DNA from: an uncultured Bacteroidales bacterium
GTDB taxonomy: Bacteria; Bacteroidota; Bacteroidia; Bacteroidales; P3
Assembly (NCBI GenBank): GCA_900315935.1
Contig: ONBB01000013.1
Coordinates: forward strand, 1-52,590
DNA length: 52,590 nucleotides
Direction of reading: 5' to 3'
Part shown: piece by piece, positions 1 to 7,937 of the stretch
Numbering within the stretch: the first letter of the stretch is position 1
Layout of the letters: each line of letters opens with the position of its first letter
Position numbers and translations under genes: made by a program
The notes under the pieces: model-generated
Seen by the model: the letters and a program-made list of their open reading frames with translations, nothing else
What the model was told of the DNA's origin: nothing
Database searches by the model: none

Positions 1-153
1 CGAATACTTTTCGTTAATATAGCAATCATATAAATAGTTGCTTCTCGGGTACGCCCAAATAGTGTCCTGTGCCCGTAAAGGATTTAATCCGAGTGCCGCA
101 AGAGCCAACAGCAATGCAGACACTCCCCATTTCCTTAATCGACTTGTTTTCAT
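1..153 (-). CDS. Secreted protein, N-terminal part (runs off the window)
   Basis: Reading leftward from an ATG at 153-151 there are 51 codons without a stop, so only the amino end of the gene is present. It begins with a clear signal peptide: a basic start (MKTSRLRKW), a leucine/alanine core, and a likely cleavage site after LRA before QDTIW. The mature start resembles that of the giant secreted protein at 38535 (EDTIRVF), so a T9SS-type or other exported protein is plausible, but no domain is visible in so short a piece. A full consensus promoter lies about 36 bp upstream on the same strand, which supports the start. Confidence 0.75.
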   Translation of the reverse strand, partial: MKTSRLRKWGVSALLLALAALGLNPLRAQDTIWAYPRSNYLYDCYINEKYS

Positions 154-188
154 GGTGTTGTTGTTTAGTTCATAATGTTTTGACACTG

Positions 189-220
189 CAAATATATAAC
201 ATATTTTTGATTTTACCAAA
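189..220 (-). promoter_or_regulatory. Bacteroidota promoter for the secreted protein at 1-153
   Basis: On the minus strand TTTG (220-217) is followed after 20 bases by TATATTTG (196-189). This is an exact match to the TTTG-N19-21-TAnnTTTG pattern. Transcription would begin about 30 bases before the ATG at 153. Confidence 0.75.
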
Positions 221-288
221 TATTTTTTTTCTTCTCTATGGTTTCGGGGGGCGGACGGAATGCCCTGTCGGTTCCCTGGCATGTATTA

Positions 289-329
289 AGAGAGGCAAAA
301 CCTATAGCTTAATGCGCACTGGCTGTCAG
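289..329 (+). repeat. Dispersed intergenic repeat, copy 1
   Basis: The 20-base core AGAGAGGCAAAACCTATAGC, a 10-base variable spacer and CTGGCTGTCAG recur exactly at 7828-7868. Diverged copies lie near 24670 and 51150. It sits upstream of purB. Confidence 0.6.
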
Positions 330-517
330 GCAGTTGCAGACGGGCCGCCGAGGGATTGCCCGCAAGAAATTTTCAAAAAAACAGCGTGGTTTGATGCATC
401 GGCCAAAATATAGCATATCTACTTATCATACAGACATATAAGCTATTTTTTGCCCACATGGCATACTATGGGGCGGCATTTCTCGTTATTAGGGCTAAAT
501 TTGTAAAAAGCACACCC

Positions 518-1867
518 ATGAACAGCCTCAACGCCATCTCGCCCATCGACGGGCGCTACCGCAGCAAATGCGAGCCCCTCGCGCAGTACTTCTCCGAGGG
601 TGCCCTGATAAAATACCGTATCCGCGTCGAAGTGGAGTACATCATCGCCCTGGCCGCCCAGCTGGCTCCCCAGCGTCCCGGCCTGGCCGACGTGTCGGCG
701 CATGCCGAACAGCTGCGCGACATATACCGCAACTTCACCGACGACGACGCGCTGCGTATCAAGGATATAGAGAAAGTAACCAACCACGACGTGAAGGCCG
801 TGGAATACTTCCTCAAGGAGCGTTTCGACGCCTTGGGCCTCGAGGCGGTCAAGGAGTTCATCCACTTCGGCCTCACCTCGCAGGACATCAACAACACGTC
901 GGTGCCCCTCTCGATGAAGGACTGCTCGTCCGAGGTGCTGGTGCCCGCCTACCGCAGCCTCCTCTCGCGGCTGCAGGCGCTGGCCGCCGAGTGGCGCGAC
1001 ATACCGATGCTGGCCCACACCCACGGCCAGCCCGCCTCGCCCACCACGCTGGGCAAGGAGATTGGCGTGTTCGCCTACCGCCTCGAGCGCCAGCTTGACG
1101 AGCTGGAGCGCCTGCCCTTCACCGCCAAGTTCGGCGGCGCCACCGGCAACTTCAACGCCCACCTGGCCGCCTTCCCGGAGGTGGACTGGCGCCGCTTCGG
1201 CAACGACTTCGTGCAGAACCACCTCGGCCTCGAGCGCCAACAGCTCACCACCCAGATTGAAAACTACGACATGATGGCCGCCTGGTTCGACGCCTGCAAG
1301 CGCATCGGCGTGATATTGGTCGACCTCTGCCGCGACGTGTGGAGCTATGTCTCGATGGAATACTTCAAGCAGCGCATCAAGGCCGGCGAGGTAGGCTCCT
1401 CGGCCATGCCCCACAAGGTGAACCCCATCGACTTCGAGAACGCCGAGGGCAACCTCGGCCTGGCCGGCGCCATCTTCGAGCACCTGAGCCACAAGCTGCC
1501 CGTCAGCCGCCTGCAGCGCGACCTGACCGACAGCACCGTCAGCCGCAACATCGGCGTACCCCTGGCCCACACCCTCATCGCCCTCGCCTCGCTCGAGAAG
1601 GGCCTCGGCAAGCTCCTGCTCAACGAATCCGCCCTGCAGCGCGACCTGGAGAACAACTGGGCCGTCGTGGCCGAGGGCATACAGACCATCCTCCGCTCCA
1701 TCGGCTACCCCAACCCCTACGAAGCCCTCAAGCAACTCACCCGCACCAACGAGAAAGTTACCGCCGAGACCATCGCCGCCTTCGTCGAAACGCTCGACGT
1801 GGAGCCCGCCGTCAAGACCCGCCTCAAACAGCTCACGCCCCACAACTACATCGGCTACTCGCTGTGA
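518..1867 (+). CDS. purB: Adenylosuccinate lyase
   Basis: Cytosolic purine enzyme that releases fumarate from SAICAR and from adenylosuccinate. The 449-residue product starts MNSLNAISPIDGRYRSK, which lines up with the usual PurB start, so ATG 518 is chosen over an in-frame ATG at 458 that would add 20 atypical residues. Visible family motifs are THGQPASP (about residue 168, catalytic His region) and the fumarase/lyase signature SSAMPHKVNPIDFENAEG (about 292), plus TNHDVKAVEY near 90. It is the E. coli-like long form. It opens a tightly packed six-gene run, and its TGA overlaps the GTG start of the ABC exporter (GTGA at 1864-1867), indicating translational coupling. Confidence 0.97.
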   Translation: MNSLNAISPIDGRYRSKCEPLAQYFSEGALIKYRIRVEVEYIIALAAQLAPQRPGLADVSAHAEQLRDIYRNFTDDDALRIKDIEKVTNHDVKAVEYFLKERFDALGLEAVKEFIHFGLTSQDINNTSVPLSMKDCSSEVLVPAYRSLLSRLQALAAEWRDIPMLAHTHGQPASPTTLGKEIGVFAYRLERQLDELERLPFTAKFGGATGNFNAHLAAFPEVDWRRFGNDFVQNHLGLERQQLTTQIENYDMMAAWFDACKRIGVILVDLCRDVWSYVSMEYFKQRIKAGEVGSSAMPHKVNPIDFENAEGNLGLAGAIFEHLSHKLPVSRLQRDLTDSTVSRNIGVPLAHTLIALASLEKGLGKLLLNESALQRDLENNWAVVAEGIQTILRSIGYPNPYEALKQLTRTNEKVTAETIAAFVETLDVEPAVKTRLKQLTPHNYIGYSL

Positions 1868-3672
1868 AACTCCTCGACCCACTCACCCTGCGCCACCTCC
1901 GCCCCTACAGCGCCCGCTTCGCGCTGTATGTGGCGCTGGTAGTGCTCGGCGTGGTGTTCACCATGGCCACCGCCCTCTCGGTGGCCGACTTCCTCAAAAT
2001 ACTCTTCGGCTCGGCCGACACGCAACCGCTGGTGCAGGGCAACCTCATCGCCCAGTGGCTCGACCGCCTCTACCGCTGGCTTATCACCTTCGGCCAGCTC
2101 AACGCCCTGCTCCTCTTCTCGGCCATCATCTTCGTGCTCTACAGCCTGAAGAACATCTGCAACTACCTCTCCAACATCGAAATCTCCACCATCCGCGCCC
2201 ATATCGTGCGCGACATCCGCAACGCCCTCTTCCACAAGGCACTGCACCTGCCCATGGCCTACTACGACCGCCACCGCAAGGGCGACGTCATGGCACGCTT
2301 CACGAGCGACATGGCGGAGTACGACGAAGGCACCCTCGGCTCGCTGCAGCTGTTCCTGGCGGCCGTCATCAGCATGGTGCTCTACCTGGCCATGCTCTTC
2401 TACCTCAGCCTCAAACTCTCGCTCTTTGTGCTCTGCATGCTGCCGCTAGTGTCGCTCGTCATCTCGGGCCTCTCGCACCGCCTCAAGCGCAAATCCAAGG
2501 TGCTGCAGGAGATGAACGCCTACCTTATCGCCCTCACCGACGAGACCATCGGCGGCCTCAAGGTCATCAAATCCTACACCGCCATCGACTTCTCCAACCG
2601 CCGCTTCCAAGCCTTCAACCGCCGCTACTCCCGCCGCCGCACCCACGTGCACTACCGCGTCTATGCCGCCTCGCCGGTGAGCGACTTCCTGGGCAACACC
2701 ATCGTCGTGGCCATCCTCCTTTTCGGCGCCTGGCTGGTGATGCGGGGCGACCAGGGGCTCACCCCCGACCTCTTCATCTCCTACGTCATGATCTTCGTGC
2801 TGATGATACCACCGGCCAAGGACCTCTCCACCGCCTTCGCACAAATGAAGAAAGGGCGCGCCTGTGCCGACCGTGTCGAGGCTTTCCTCGCCGAGGAGGA
2901 GGAGCCCTCCGTGCTGGCCGGCCCGTCCGCCGAAGCCCCCTCCACGGCAGCGGTATCGTTCCGCCACGTCAACTTCAGCTACCTCGCCGGCACACCGGTG
3001 CTGCGCGACATCTGCCTCGAGGTGCCTCGAGGGACCACCCTGGCGCTGGTAGGCTCCTCGGGCAGCGGCAAGTCCACCATCGCCGACCTCCTCTGCCGCT
3101 TCTACCCCTGCACCGAGGGTAGCATCCTCCTCGACGGTGTCGACATCAACAGCATGCCCCTCGCCGACCTGCGGCGCCGCATCGGCGTGGTGGCGCAGGA
3201 CACGCTGCTCTTCAACGACACCGTGGCCGCCAACATCGCCTTCGGCCGTCCCGACGCCACACAGGCCGAGATTGAAGCCGCCGCACGCGCCGCCCAGGCC
3301 CACGACTTCATCATGCAGCTGCCCGACGGCTACGGCACCAACCTCGGCGATGGCGGCAGCCTCCTCTCCGGCGGCCAGCGCCAGCGCATCAGCATCGCAC
3401 GTGCCCTGCTGCTCGACCCCGACCTGCTTATCCTCGACGAGGCCACCTCGGCCCTCGACACCGAGTCCGAGCGCCTCCTCCAGGCCACACTCAACGACCT
3501 GCTGCGCGACCGCACGGCCCTCGTCATCGCCCACCGCCTCTCCACCATTGTTGGCGCCGACCGCATCGTCGTCCTCGACCACGGCGCCATTGTAGAACAG
3601 GGCACCCACGCCGAACTCATGGCCCTCGGCGGCCGCTACGCCGAGCTGGTGGCCCTCCAATCCTTCAGCTGA
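1864..3672 (+). CDS. ABC exporter with fused membrane and ATPase domains (MsbA-like)
   Basis: A 602-residue half-transporter of the ABCB/MsbA type that would work as a homodimer in the inner membrane and export a lipid or drug-like substrate. The start is a GTG inside the purB stop (GTGA); the frame upstream of it is purB read out of frame. Residues 1-310 hold the membrane helices. The ATPase follows, with Walker A GSSGSGKST (about 397), signature LSGGQRQR (about 502), Walker B LLILDEATSALD (about 522) and H-loop IAHRLSTI (about 556). All catalytic motifs are intact. Lipid A-core flippase is the usual role in this position-independent family, but the sequence alone does not fix the substrate. 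Confidence 0.92.
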   Translation: MKLLDPLTLRHLRPYSARFALYVALVVLGVVFTMATALSVADFLKILFGSADTQPLVQGNLIAQWLDRLYRWLITFGQLNALLLFSAIIFVLYSLKNICNYLSNIEISTIRAHIVRDIRNALFHKALHLPMAYYDRHRKGDVMARFTSDMAEYDEGTLGSLQLFLAAVISMVLYLAMLFYLSLKLSLFVLCMLPLVSLVISGLSHRLKRKSKVLQEMNAYLIALTDETIGGLKVIKSYTAIDFSNRRFQAFNRRYSRRRTHVHYRVYAASPVSDFLGNTIVVAILLFGAWLVMRGDQGLTPDLFISYVMIFVLMIPPAKDLSTAFAQMKKGRACADRVEAFLAEEEEPSVLAGPSAEAPSTAAVSFRHVNFSYLAGTPVLRDICLEVPRGTTLALVGSSGSGKSTIADLLCRFYPCTEGSILLDGVDINSMPLADLRRRIGVVAQDTLLFNDTVAANIAFGRPDATQAEIEAAARAAQAHDFIMQLPDGYGTNLGDGGSLLSGGQRQRISIARALLLDPDLLILDEATSALDTESERLLQATLNDLLRDRTALVIAHRLSTIVGADRIVVLDHGAIVEQGTHAELMALGGRYAELVALQSFS

Positions 3673-4859
3673 TGGCACGCCACGCCTATATGTTGTTGAT
3701 ACTCTGCACGCTAGCCTTGACGGGCAGGGCGCAGACCGTCGTGGCGCCCTGCACCGACTGGCTGGCCACAGTCGACGAGCCCTCGCAGCAGATTGTCCTC
3801 TCGTGGCGCCCCAGTGCCGACAGCGCTGCCATGGGCTACCACATCTGCACCGGCAGCCCCTGCCTGGACTACGACACCGTCTTCGGCCGCCTGGACACCA
3901 GCTACGTCTGCACCTCGCATCTGCCCACCGAGACCCACCTCTACCGCCTGCATGTCTTCGACAGCGCCCGCAATGTCAGCGCCCTCACACCGCCCTTCGG
4001 CAACATGGTGCTGCAGGTCGATGCCGCACCCTGCGACAGCGTGGCCACCCTCACATGGACCCCCTACCGGGGCATGCCCGGCGGCCTGGGCGGCTATGTG
4101 CTGATGGTCCTGCTTGAATCTGTCGACAGCACCTACATGCCCCTCCACCGCACCGACAGCCTGGGGGCGCGCTCCTACCAGCTCCACCTCTCGCCGCACA
4201 TTACGCGTTTCCACGCCAAAGTGCAAGCCTACTCGGCCGACCGCCGCCTGATGTCGCAGTCCAATATCGTCGCCTACGAGCGCACCACCTCCGACACGGC
4301 CGCCTATCTGGAGATACGCTCGGTGGAATACGACAGCGTGCGCGTCCAGAACCGCCTGGCCTTCGATGTCGACACCGCTTTCCACACCGACCACTACACC
4401 CTCTACCGCAGCATCGACGGCTCGCCGTGGCGCGTGGTGGCCACGCTGGAGCCGCCGCTCGCCCTCTATGTCGACTCCGACATCAACCCCTACGACTCGC
4501 TCCATTGCTACCAGCTGGAGGTGCTCGACGGCTGCGGCATCAACCCCAAATACTCGCGCACCAAGTGCGTGGTGGTCCCCACACCGCCCGAACCGTCAGT
4601 CTATTTCCCCAACACCATCCTGGCCGGCGACCCGCAGAACGGCACCTTCCTGCCGGTGGTGCGCGGCCTGCAGGGCACACTCTACGAGCTGCATATCTAC
4701 AACCGCATGGGCATCCTGGTTTACCACACCGACGACCCAACCCTCGGCTGGACCCCCTCCCCGGCCACACCCCAGGGGGTCTACACCTACCGCCTCCGCT
4801 GCCGCTTCAACACCAACTTTGTCAAGACCTACCTGGGCACCGTTTTGTTAATCAAATAG
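3672..4859 (+). CDS. T9SS cargo with type B (gliding-motility-type) C-terminal domain
   Basis: A 395-residue exported protein. Residues 1-20 are a signal peptide ending near GRAQ. The body has fibronectin-like beta segments and several cysteines. The last roughly 85 residues match the type B sorting domain of T9SS substrates: YFPNTI, then a short beta strand block with LHIYNRMGILVYHTDD, a W, and PQGVYTYRL, ending in LGTVLLIK. It would cross the outer membrane by T9SS and stay on the surface or be released. Its ATG overlaps the upstream TGA (TGATG at 3670-3674), so it is translated with the ABC exporter. Its exact role is unknown. Confidence 0.85.
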   Translation: MARHAYMLLILCTLALTGRAQTVVAPCTDWLATVDEPSQQIVLSWRPSADSAAMGYHICTGSPCLDYDTVFGRLDTSYVCTSHLPTETHLYRLHVFDSARNVSALTPPFGNMVLQVDAAPCDSVATLTWTPYRGMPGGLGGYVLMVLLESVDSTYMPLHRTDSLGARSYQLHLSPHITRFHAKVQAYSADRRLMSQSNIVAYERTTSDTAAYLEIRSVEYDSVRVQNRLAFDVDTAFHTDHYTLYRSIDGSPWRVVATLEPPLALYVDSDINPYDSLHCYQLEVLDGCGINPKYSRTKCVVVPTPPEPSVYFPNTILAGDPQNGTFLPVVRGLQGTLYELHIYNRMGILVYHTDDPTLGWTPSPATPQGVYTYRLRCRFNTNFVKTYLGTVLLIK

Positions 4860-4870
4860 TTCACACATAT

Positions 4871-5710
4871 ATGAAAATCGCGCTCTACTACCGCCATATC
4901 GACCCCGCCGACCGCCAGGCGTTCGACACACTCGTGGGCGCCCTGGCCGACCGCCGGGTGGAGACCGTTACCCTCCGCGACGGCGACTCGGTCGACGGCT
5001 GCCAGTTCCTCCTCTCCATCGGTGGCGACGGCACGTTGCTCAGCTCCGTCCAGTTCGTCCGCAGCAGCAATCCGGCCAACTTCCCGCCCATCCTCGGCAT
5101 CAACTTCGGCCACCTCGGCTTCCTCACCACCGTGGGCAAGGAGAACCTCTGCGCCACCGTCGACGACCTCCTTGCCGGCCGCTACTCCATCGAGGAACGC
5201 TCGCTGCTGCAGGTGGAACGCGACGGCGCACCCTCGGCCTATGCGCTGAACGAGGTCTTCGTCCACCGCGGCGACTCCATGTCCCTGCTGCGCACACAGG
5301 TGTTTGTCGACAACCTCTATGTGGCCACCTATTCGGGCGACGGCGTCATCATCGCCACCCCCACCGGCTCCACCGCCTACTCGCTCTCGTGCGGCGGCCC
5401 CATCCTGACGCCCGACTCGCGCTGCCTGGCCATCACACCCATCTCGGCCCACACCCTCACCCTACGCCCCATCATCGTCCCCGACACGGCACGCATCAGC
5501 CTGCAGGTCGACGGCAGCCAGTCCACCCTCGGCATCGACTCGCGGCGCGACGCCCTGGCCGGCGCCACAGCCATCGCACTCCACCGCGCACCCTTCACCA
5601 TACGCCTCATCCGCACCGCCGGACAGAACTTCTTCTCCGCCATCCGCGACAAGCTCATGTGGGGCACCGAGGTGCGTCAGGCGGGCCAAAACTTCTCCTC
5701 GACACAATAA
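4871..5710 (+). CDS. nadK: NAD kinase
   Basis: Phosphorylates NAD to NADP in the cytosol. The product has 279 residues, normal for bacterial NAD kinases. The diagnostic GGDGT motif is at about residues 51-55 (SIGGDGTLL), followed by NFGHLGFLT, the LNEVFVHR segment near 126, and the conserved glycine-rich GDGVIIATPTGSTAYSLS. ATG 4871 is chosen because it gives the usual short start before the Rossmann-like domain; the frame is open far upstream only because of the neighbouring gene. The gene starts 11 bases after the T9SS cargo gene, within the same operon. Confidence 0.96.
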   Translation: MKIALYYRHIDPADRQAFDTLVGALADRRVETVTLRDGDSVDGCQFLLSIGGDGTLLSSVQFVRSSNPANFPPILGINFGHLGFLTTVGKENLCATVDDLLAGRYSIEERSLLQVERDGAPSAYALNEVFVHRGDSMSLLRTQVFVDNLYVATYSGDGVIIATPTGSTAYSLSCGGPILTPDSRCLAITPISAHTLTLRPIIVPDTARISLQVDGSQSTLGIDSRRDALAGATAIALHRAPFTIRLIRTAGQNFFSAIRDKLMWGTEVRQAGQNFSSTQ

Positions 5711-5765
5711 ATGATTCGCCCTCGCGTTATACCCTTCAGCAAATCAAACGGGAACACTTAACATT

Positions 5766-5963
5766 ATGAAAGCAATCCTCAAGAAAGCCCTCCCCCTGCT
5801 GCTCATCGCCGGCGTGCTGGCCATGAGCGGCGTGCAGGTCTCGTGCAGCAGCTCCGACACCATGTACAAGCGCTCGCAGTCGAACAAAGGCCGCAAGGTG
5901 AAGTCCAACATCAAAGTCAAAGGCAACAACAAGGCCAACGGCCGCACCACCCGCTCCTACTAA
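5766..5963 (+). CDS. Small basic lipoprotein, unknown function
   Basis: A 65-residue product with a hydrophobic leader and a lipobox-like GVQVSC at about residues 22-27, followed by serines (SSSD) and then a strongly basic tail rich in Lys, Asn and Arg. It would be lipid-anchored after cleavage before the Cys. It lies between nadK (55 bases away) and manA (10 bases away) on the same strand, so it is probably co-transcribed. No family was recognised; similar short basic lipoproteins are common in the phylum. Confidence rests on the leader, the lipobox and the tight spacing. Confidence 0.65.
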   Translation: MKAILKKALPLLLIAGVLAMSGVQVSCSSSDTMYKRSQSNKGRKVKSNIKVKGNNKANGRTTRSY

Positions 5964-5973
5964 CCTCCACGCC

Positions 5974-6987
5974 ATGCAGTCCGCTCTCTACCCGCTCAAA
6001 TTCCTCCCCCTCTACAAACAGGTCATCTGGGGTGGCAACCGCCTGAAAGACTACGGCTTCCGCTACGACCCGCTGCCCAACTGCGGCGAGTTGTGGGCAC
6101 TCTCCTCGGTCGAGGGGCGCGAGTCGGTCATCGCCAACGGCTTCCTGGCCGACAACACGCTCAACGAGGCCATCGAAATCTACATGGGCGACCTCGTCGG
6201 CGAGCGCGTCTTCAACCGCTTCGGCACCCAGTTCCCGCTCCTCTTCAAACTCATCGACGCCGCCCAGGACCTCTCCATCCAGGTGCACCCCGACGACACC
6301 CTGGCCCAGCAGCGCGGCATGCCCTGCGGCAAGACCGAGATGTGGTACGTCCTGCAGGCCGACCCAGGCGCGCGCCTCATCAGCGGCTTCCGCCGCGACA
6401 CCACGCCCGACGAGTACCGCGCCGCCCTCGCTGAAGGCCGCCTCGAAGAACTCCTCCACGCCGAAAACCCGCAGCCTGGCGACGTCTACTTCATCCCCGC
6501 CGGACGCGTCCACGCCCTCGGCAAAGGGCTCCTCGTGGCCGAAATACAGCAGACCTCCGACTGCACCTACCGCATCTACGACTGGGGCCGCCGCGACGCC
6601 GACGGCAACCTGCGCCAGCTGCACACCGCCGAGGCCATGGACGCCATCGACTTCTCCGCCATCCAGGGCCACGCCAACACCCACTACCAACCCCAGCGCA
6701 ACCAGTCGGTATCGCTCGCCCACTGCTCCTACTTCTCCACACGGCTCATCGACTTCGACGCGCCCATACGCAAGAATTTCGAGGACCACGACTGCTTCGT
6801 CGTCTACCTCTGCGTCGACGGCATCGCCGCCGTCAAGGCACTCGACACGCTAGTCCCCATGCATGCCGGGGAGTGCGTCCTCGTGCCCGCCGCCGCCGAC
6901 CACGTCGAGCTCGTTACCATCGACACCACCGGCTGGACCGACGCCCCCAGCCACGAAGGCGACCTCCTGGCCCAATTCCTCGGCTAG
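5974..6987 (+). CDS. manA: Mannose-6-phosphate isomerase, class I
   Basis: Zinc enzyme interconverting mannose 6-phosphate and fructose 6-phosphate, feeding GDP-mannose and glycan synthesis. The 337-residue product carries the metal-binding sites: QVHPDD (Gln/His, about 102-107), the Glu in KTEMWYV (about 120) and the His in IPAGRVHALG (about 178). It also has the family's C-terminal cupin half. It is slightly shorter than the E. coli enzyme and closer to the Bacillus/Bacteroides short form. The last 138 bases overlap, on the other strand, the reading frame of the DUF6266 gene. Confidence 0.94.
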   Translation: MQSALYPLKFLPLYKQVIWGGNRLKDYGFRYDPLPNCGELWALSSVEGRESVIANGFLADNTLNEAIEIYMGDLVGERVFNRFGTQFPLLFKLIDAAQDLSIQVHPDDTLAQQRGMPCGKTEMWYVLQADPGARLISGFRRDTTPDEYRAALAEGRLEELLHAENPQPGDVYFIPAGRVHALGKGLLVAEIQQTSDCTYRIYDWGRRDADGNLRQLHTAEAMDAIDFSAIQGHANTHYQPQRNQSVSLAHCSYFSTRLIDFDAPIRKNFEDHDCFVVYLCVDGIAAVKALDTLVPMHAGECVLVPAAADHVELVTIDTTGWTDAPSHEGDLLAQFLG

Positions 6988-7635
6988 GCCGCCATACGCC
7001 GTCCTCGACACTTCGCCCTGTCCGTTCGCGGCAAAGGCCCACACATGCATCCCATCAGGCGTAAAACCTTCGGGCAGAAGCAGTTGCACATGCCCGTCGC
7101 CGCGGCGCCCCTCGGCCACTAGGCCGCAGCCCCGGCAATAGACATAGATGTGCACGCGGTCGCCACGCACACCACCCCCACGCTCCCACTGCACCCGCAG
7201 CGCACCACCCTCGTCCACAGACCATTGCAGGCTCCGCACCCCCGGAAGCGAACCCCGCGAGAACTGCAGGCTGGAATAGTCAATGGCTCTAGAATTTCTA
7301 GATTCTCTAGATTCTCTAGTATTTCTAGTATTTCTAGAATTTCTAGATTCTCTAGGAAAACACTCATTGTTGATTTTCAGGAATGCATTCCCCTCGGTAA
7401 TCTGCTGGTCGGCGGCCGCCTTCCGCAGCCCCACGCGCAGCACCGGCGTGGCCGGCGAGGCGAACTGGATCATCGCCTTGAACCTCGACCGCTGCTCCAG
7501 CTGCGCCGCTGACTTGCGGTCCTTTATATGCGGCTGGTAGGCACGCACGAACCAGGCCCCGTGCCGGTGGTACCCCACCACGGTGCCCACGCGGCCACTG
7601 AAGCCGCCCAATATGCCCATATCTAACTTCGCCAT
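6850..7635 (-). CDS. DUF6266 family protein with an internal 9-bp repeat and a run-on 3' end
   Basis: The start, MAKLDMGILGGFSGRVGTVV, followed by AWFVRAYQPHI, AAQLEQRSRFKAM and FLKINNECF, is typical of the DUF6266 family of the Bacteroidota, whose function is unknown. Two features are odd. After FLKINNECFP there is an arginine-rich stretch of three-residue repeats (R-E/N-S/T) encoded by a 9-bp tandem array at 7288-7356. The natural end of the family would fall near SRTAYGG, but here no stop occurs and the frame runs 46 codons through the 3' end of manA in antisense, giving a glycine/valine-rich tail. Either the stop was lost or the tail is tolerated. The product has 261 residues. Confidence 0.75.
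   Translation of the reverse strand: MAKLDMGILGGFSGRVGTVVGYHRHGAWFVRAYQPHIKDRKSAAQLEQRSRFKAMIQFASPATPVLRVGLRKAAADQQITEGNAFLKINNECFPRESRNSRNTRNTRESRESRNSRAIDYSSLQFSRGSLPGVRSLQWSVDEGGALRVQWERGGGVRGDRVHIYVYCRGCGLVAEGRRGDGHVQLLLPEGFTPDGMHVWAFAANGQGEVSRTAYGGLAEELGQEVAFVAGGVGPAGGVDGNELDVVGGGGHEDALPGMHGD
7288..7356. repeat. 9-bp tandem repeat inside the DUF6266 gene
   Basis: Seven full 9-bp units of the form TCTAGAATT / TCTAGATTC / TCTAGTATT follow one another from 7288, then TCTAGG. The unit length is a multiple of three, so copy changes add or remove Arg-x-Ser/Thr triplets without shifting the frame. Confidence 0.9.
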
Positions 7636-7664
7636 CTTACTGCTAAACTGCTTATTCCTTTTTT

Positions 7665-7747
7665 GTCGGCGAATTATGCAAATTATGCGAATTTATTTGA
7701 TTTACTGCGAGTTAAATTAATTCGCATAATTCGTAAAATTCGCCGAC
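7665..7747. repeat. Imperfect 33-bp inverted repeat (hairpin or MITE-like)
   Basis: The left arm starts GTCGGCGAATT and the right arm ends AATTCGCCGAC. The 33-base arms differ at about five positions and flank a 17-base loop. It lies between two divergent starts, so a terminator role is unlikely. Confidence 0.7.
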
Positions 7748-7827
7748 ATAAAATAAAAACTTCGCCGACCTACGAAGATAACGCCGACCCCGGCAGAATA
7801 TTGCACGCGTCCCCCAAGAGAGTACGA

Positions 7828-7868
7828 AGAGAGGCAAAACCTATAGCCTACCATCCGCTGGCTGTCAG
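7828..7868 (+). repeat. Dispersed intergenic repeat, copy 2
   Basis: Shares the 20-base core and CTGGCTGTCAG with copy 1 at 289-329 at identical spacing. It lies 70 bases upstream of trpS. Confidence 0.6.
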
Positions 7869-7937
7869 CCGTTTAGGTGGCAACAAAAGATTGAAAATTT
7901 TTCGCCGGTGTCCATTTTATTTTCGTATTTTTGCACC

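Larger units (their letters stand above)
154..517. other. Intergenic region between divergent genes
   Basis: This stretch holds the minus-strand promoter at 189-220, one copy of a dispersed intergenic repeat (289-329), and a -7-like TAAATTTG at 496-503 that could serve purB with a leader of only about 10 bases. A plus-strand open frame covering 69-413 has no recognisable features, overlaps the reverse-strand signal peptide and is not taken as a gene. Confidence 0.5.
7636..7937. other. Intergenic region between divergent DUF6266 and trpS
   Basis: Contains a large inverted repeat (7665-7747), a third GCCGACC box just after it at about 7762-7771, a copy of the dispersed repeat (7828-7868), and a -7-like TATTTTTG at 7926-7933 only four bases before the trpS ATG. 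No small gene was found. Confidence 0.6.

Noticed and set aside
69-413. 114-codon plus-strand frame
   Set aside because: It covers the reverse-strand signal peptide, promoter and a dispersed repeat, and its product resembles no family.
443-1882. Long minus-strand open frame (479 codons) opposite purB
   Set aside because: A by-product of C-ending codons on the plus strand; the product is a low-complexity Val/Gly/Leu string without motifs, and purB fully explains the DNA. The same holds for the frames opposite the ABC exporter, purD, recQ and the giant genes.
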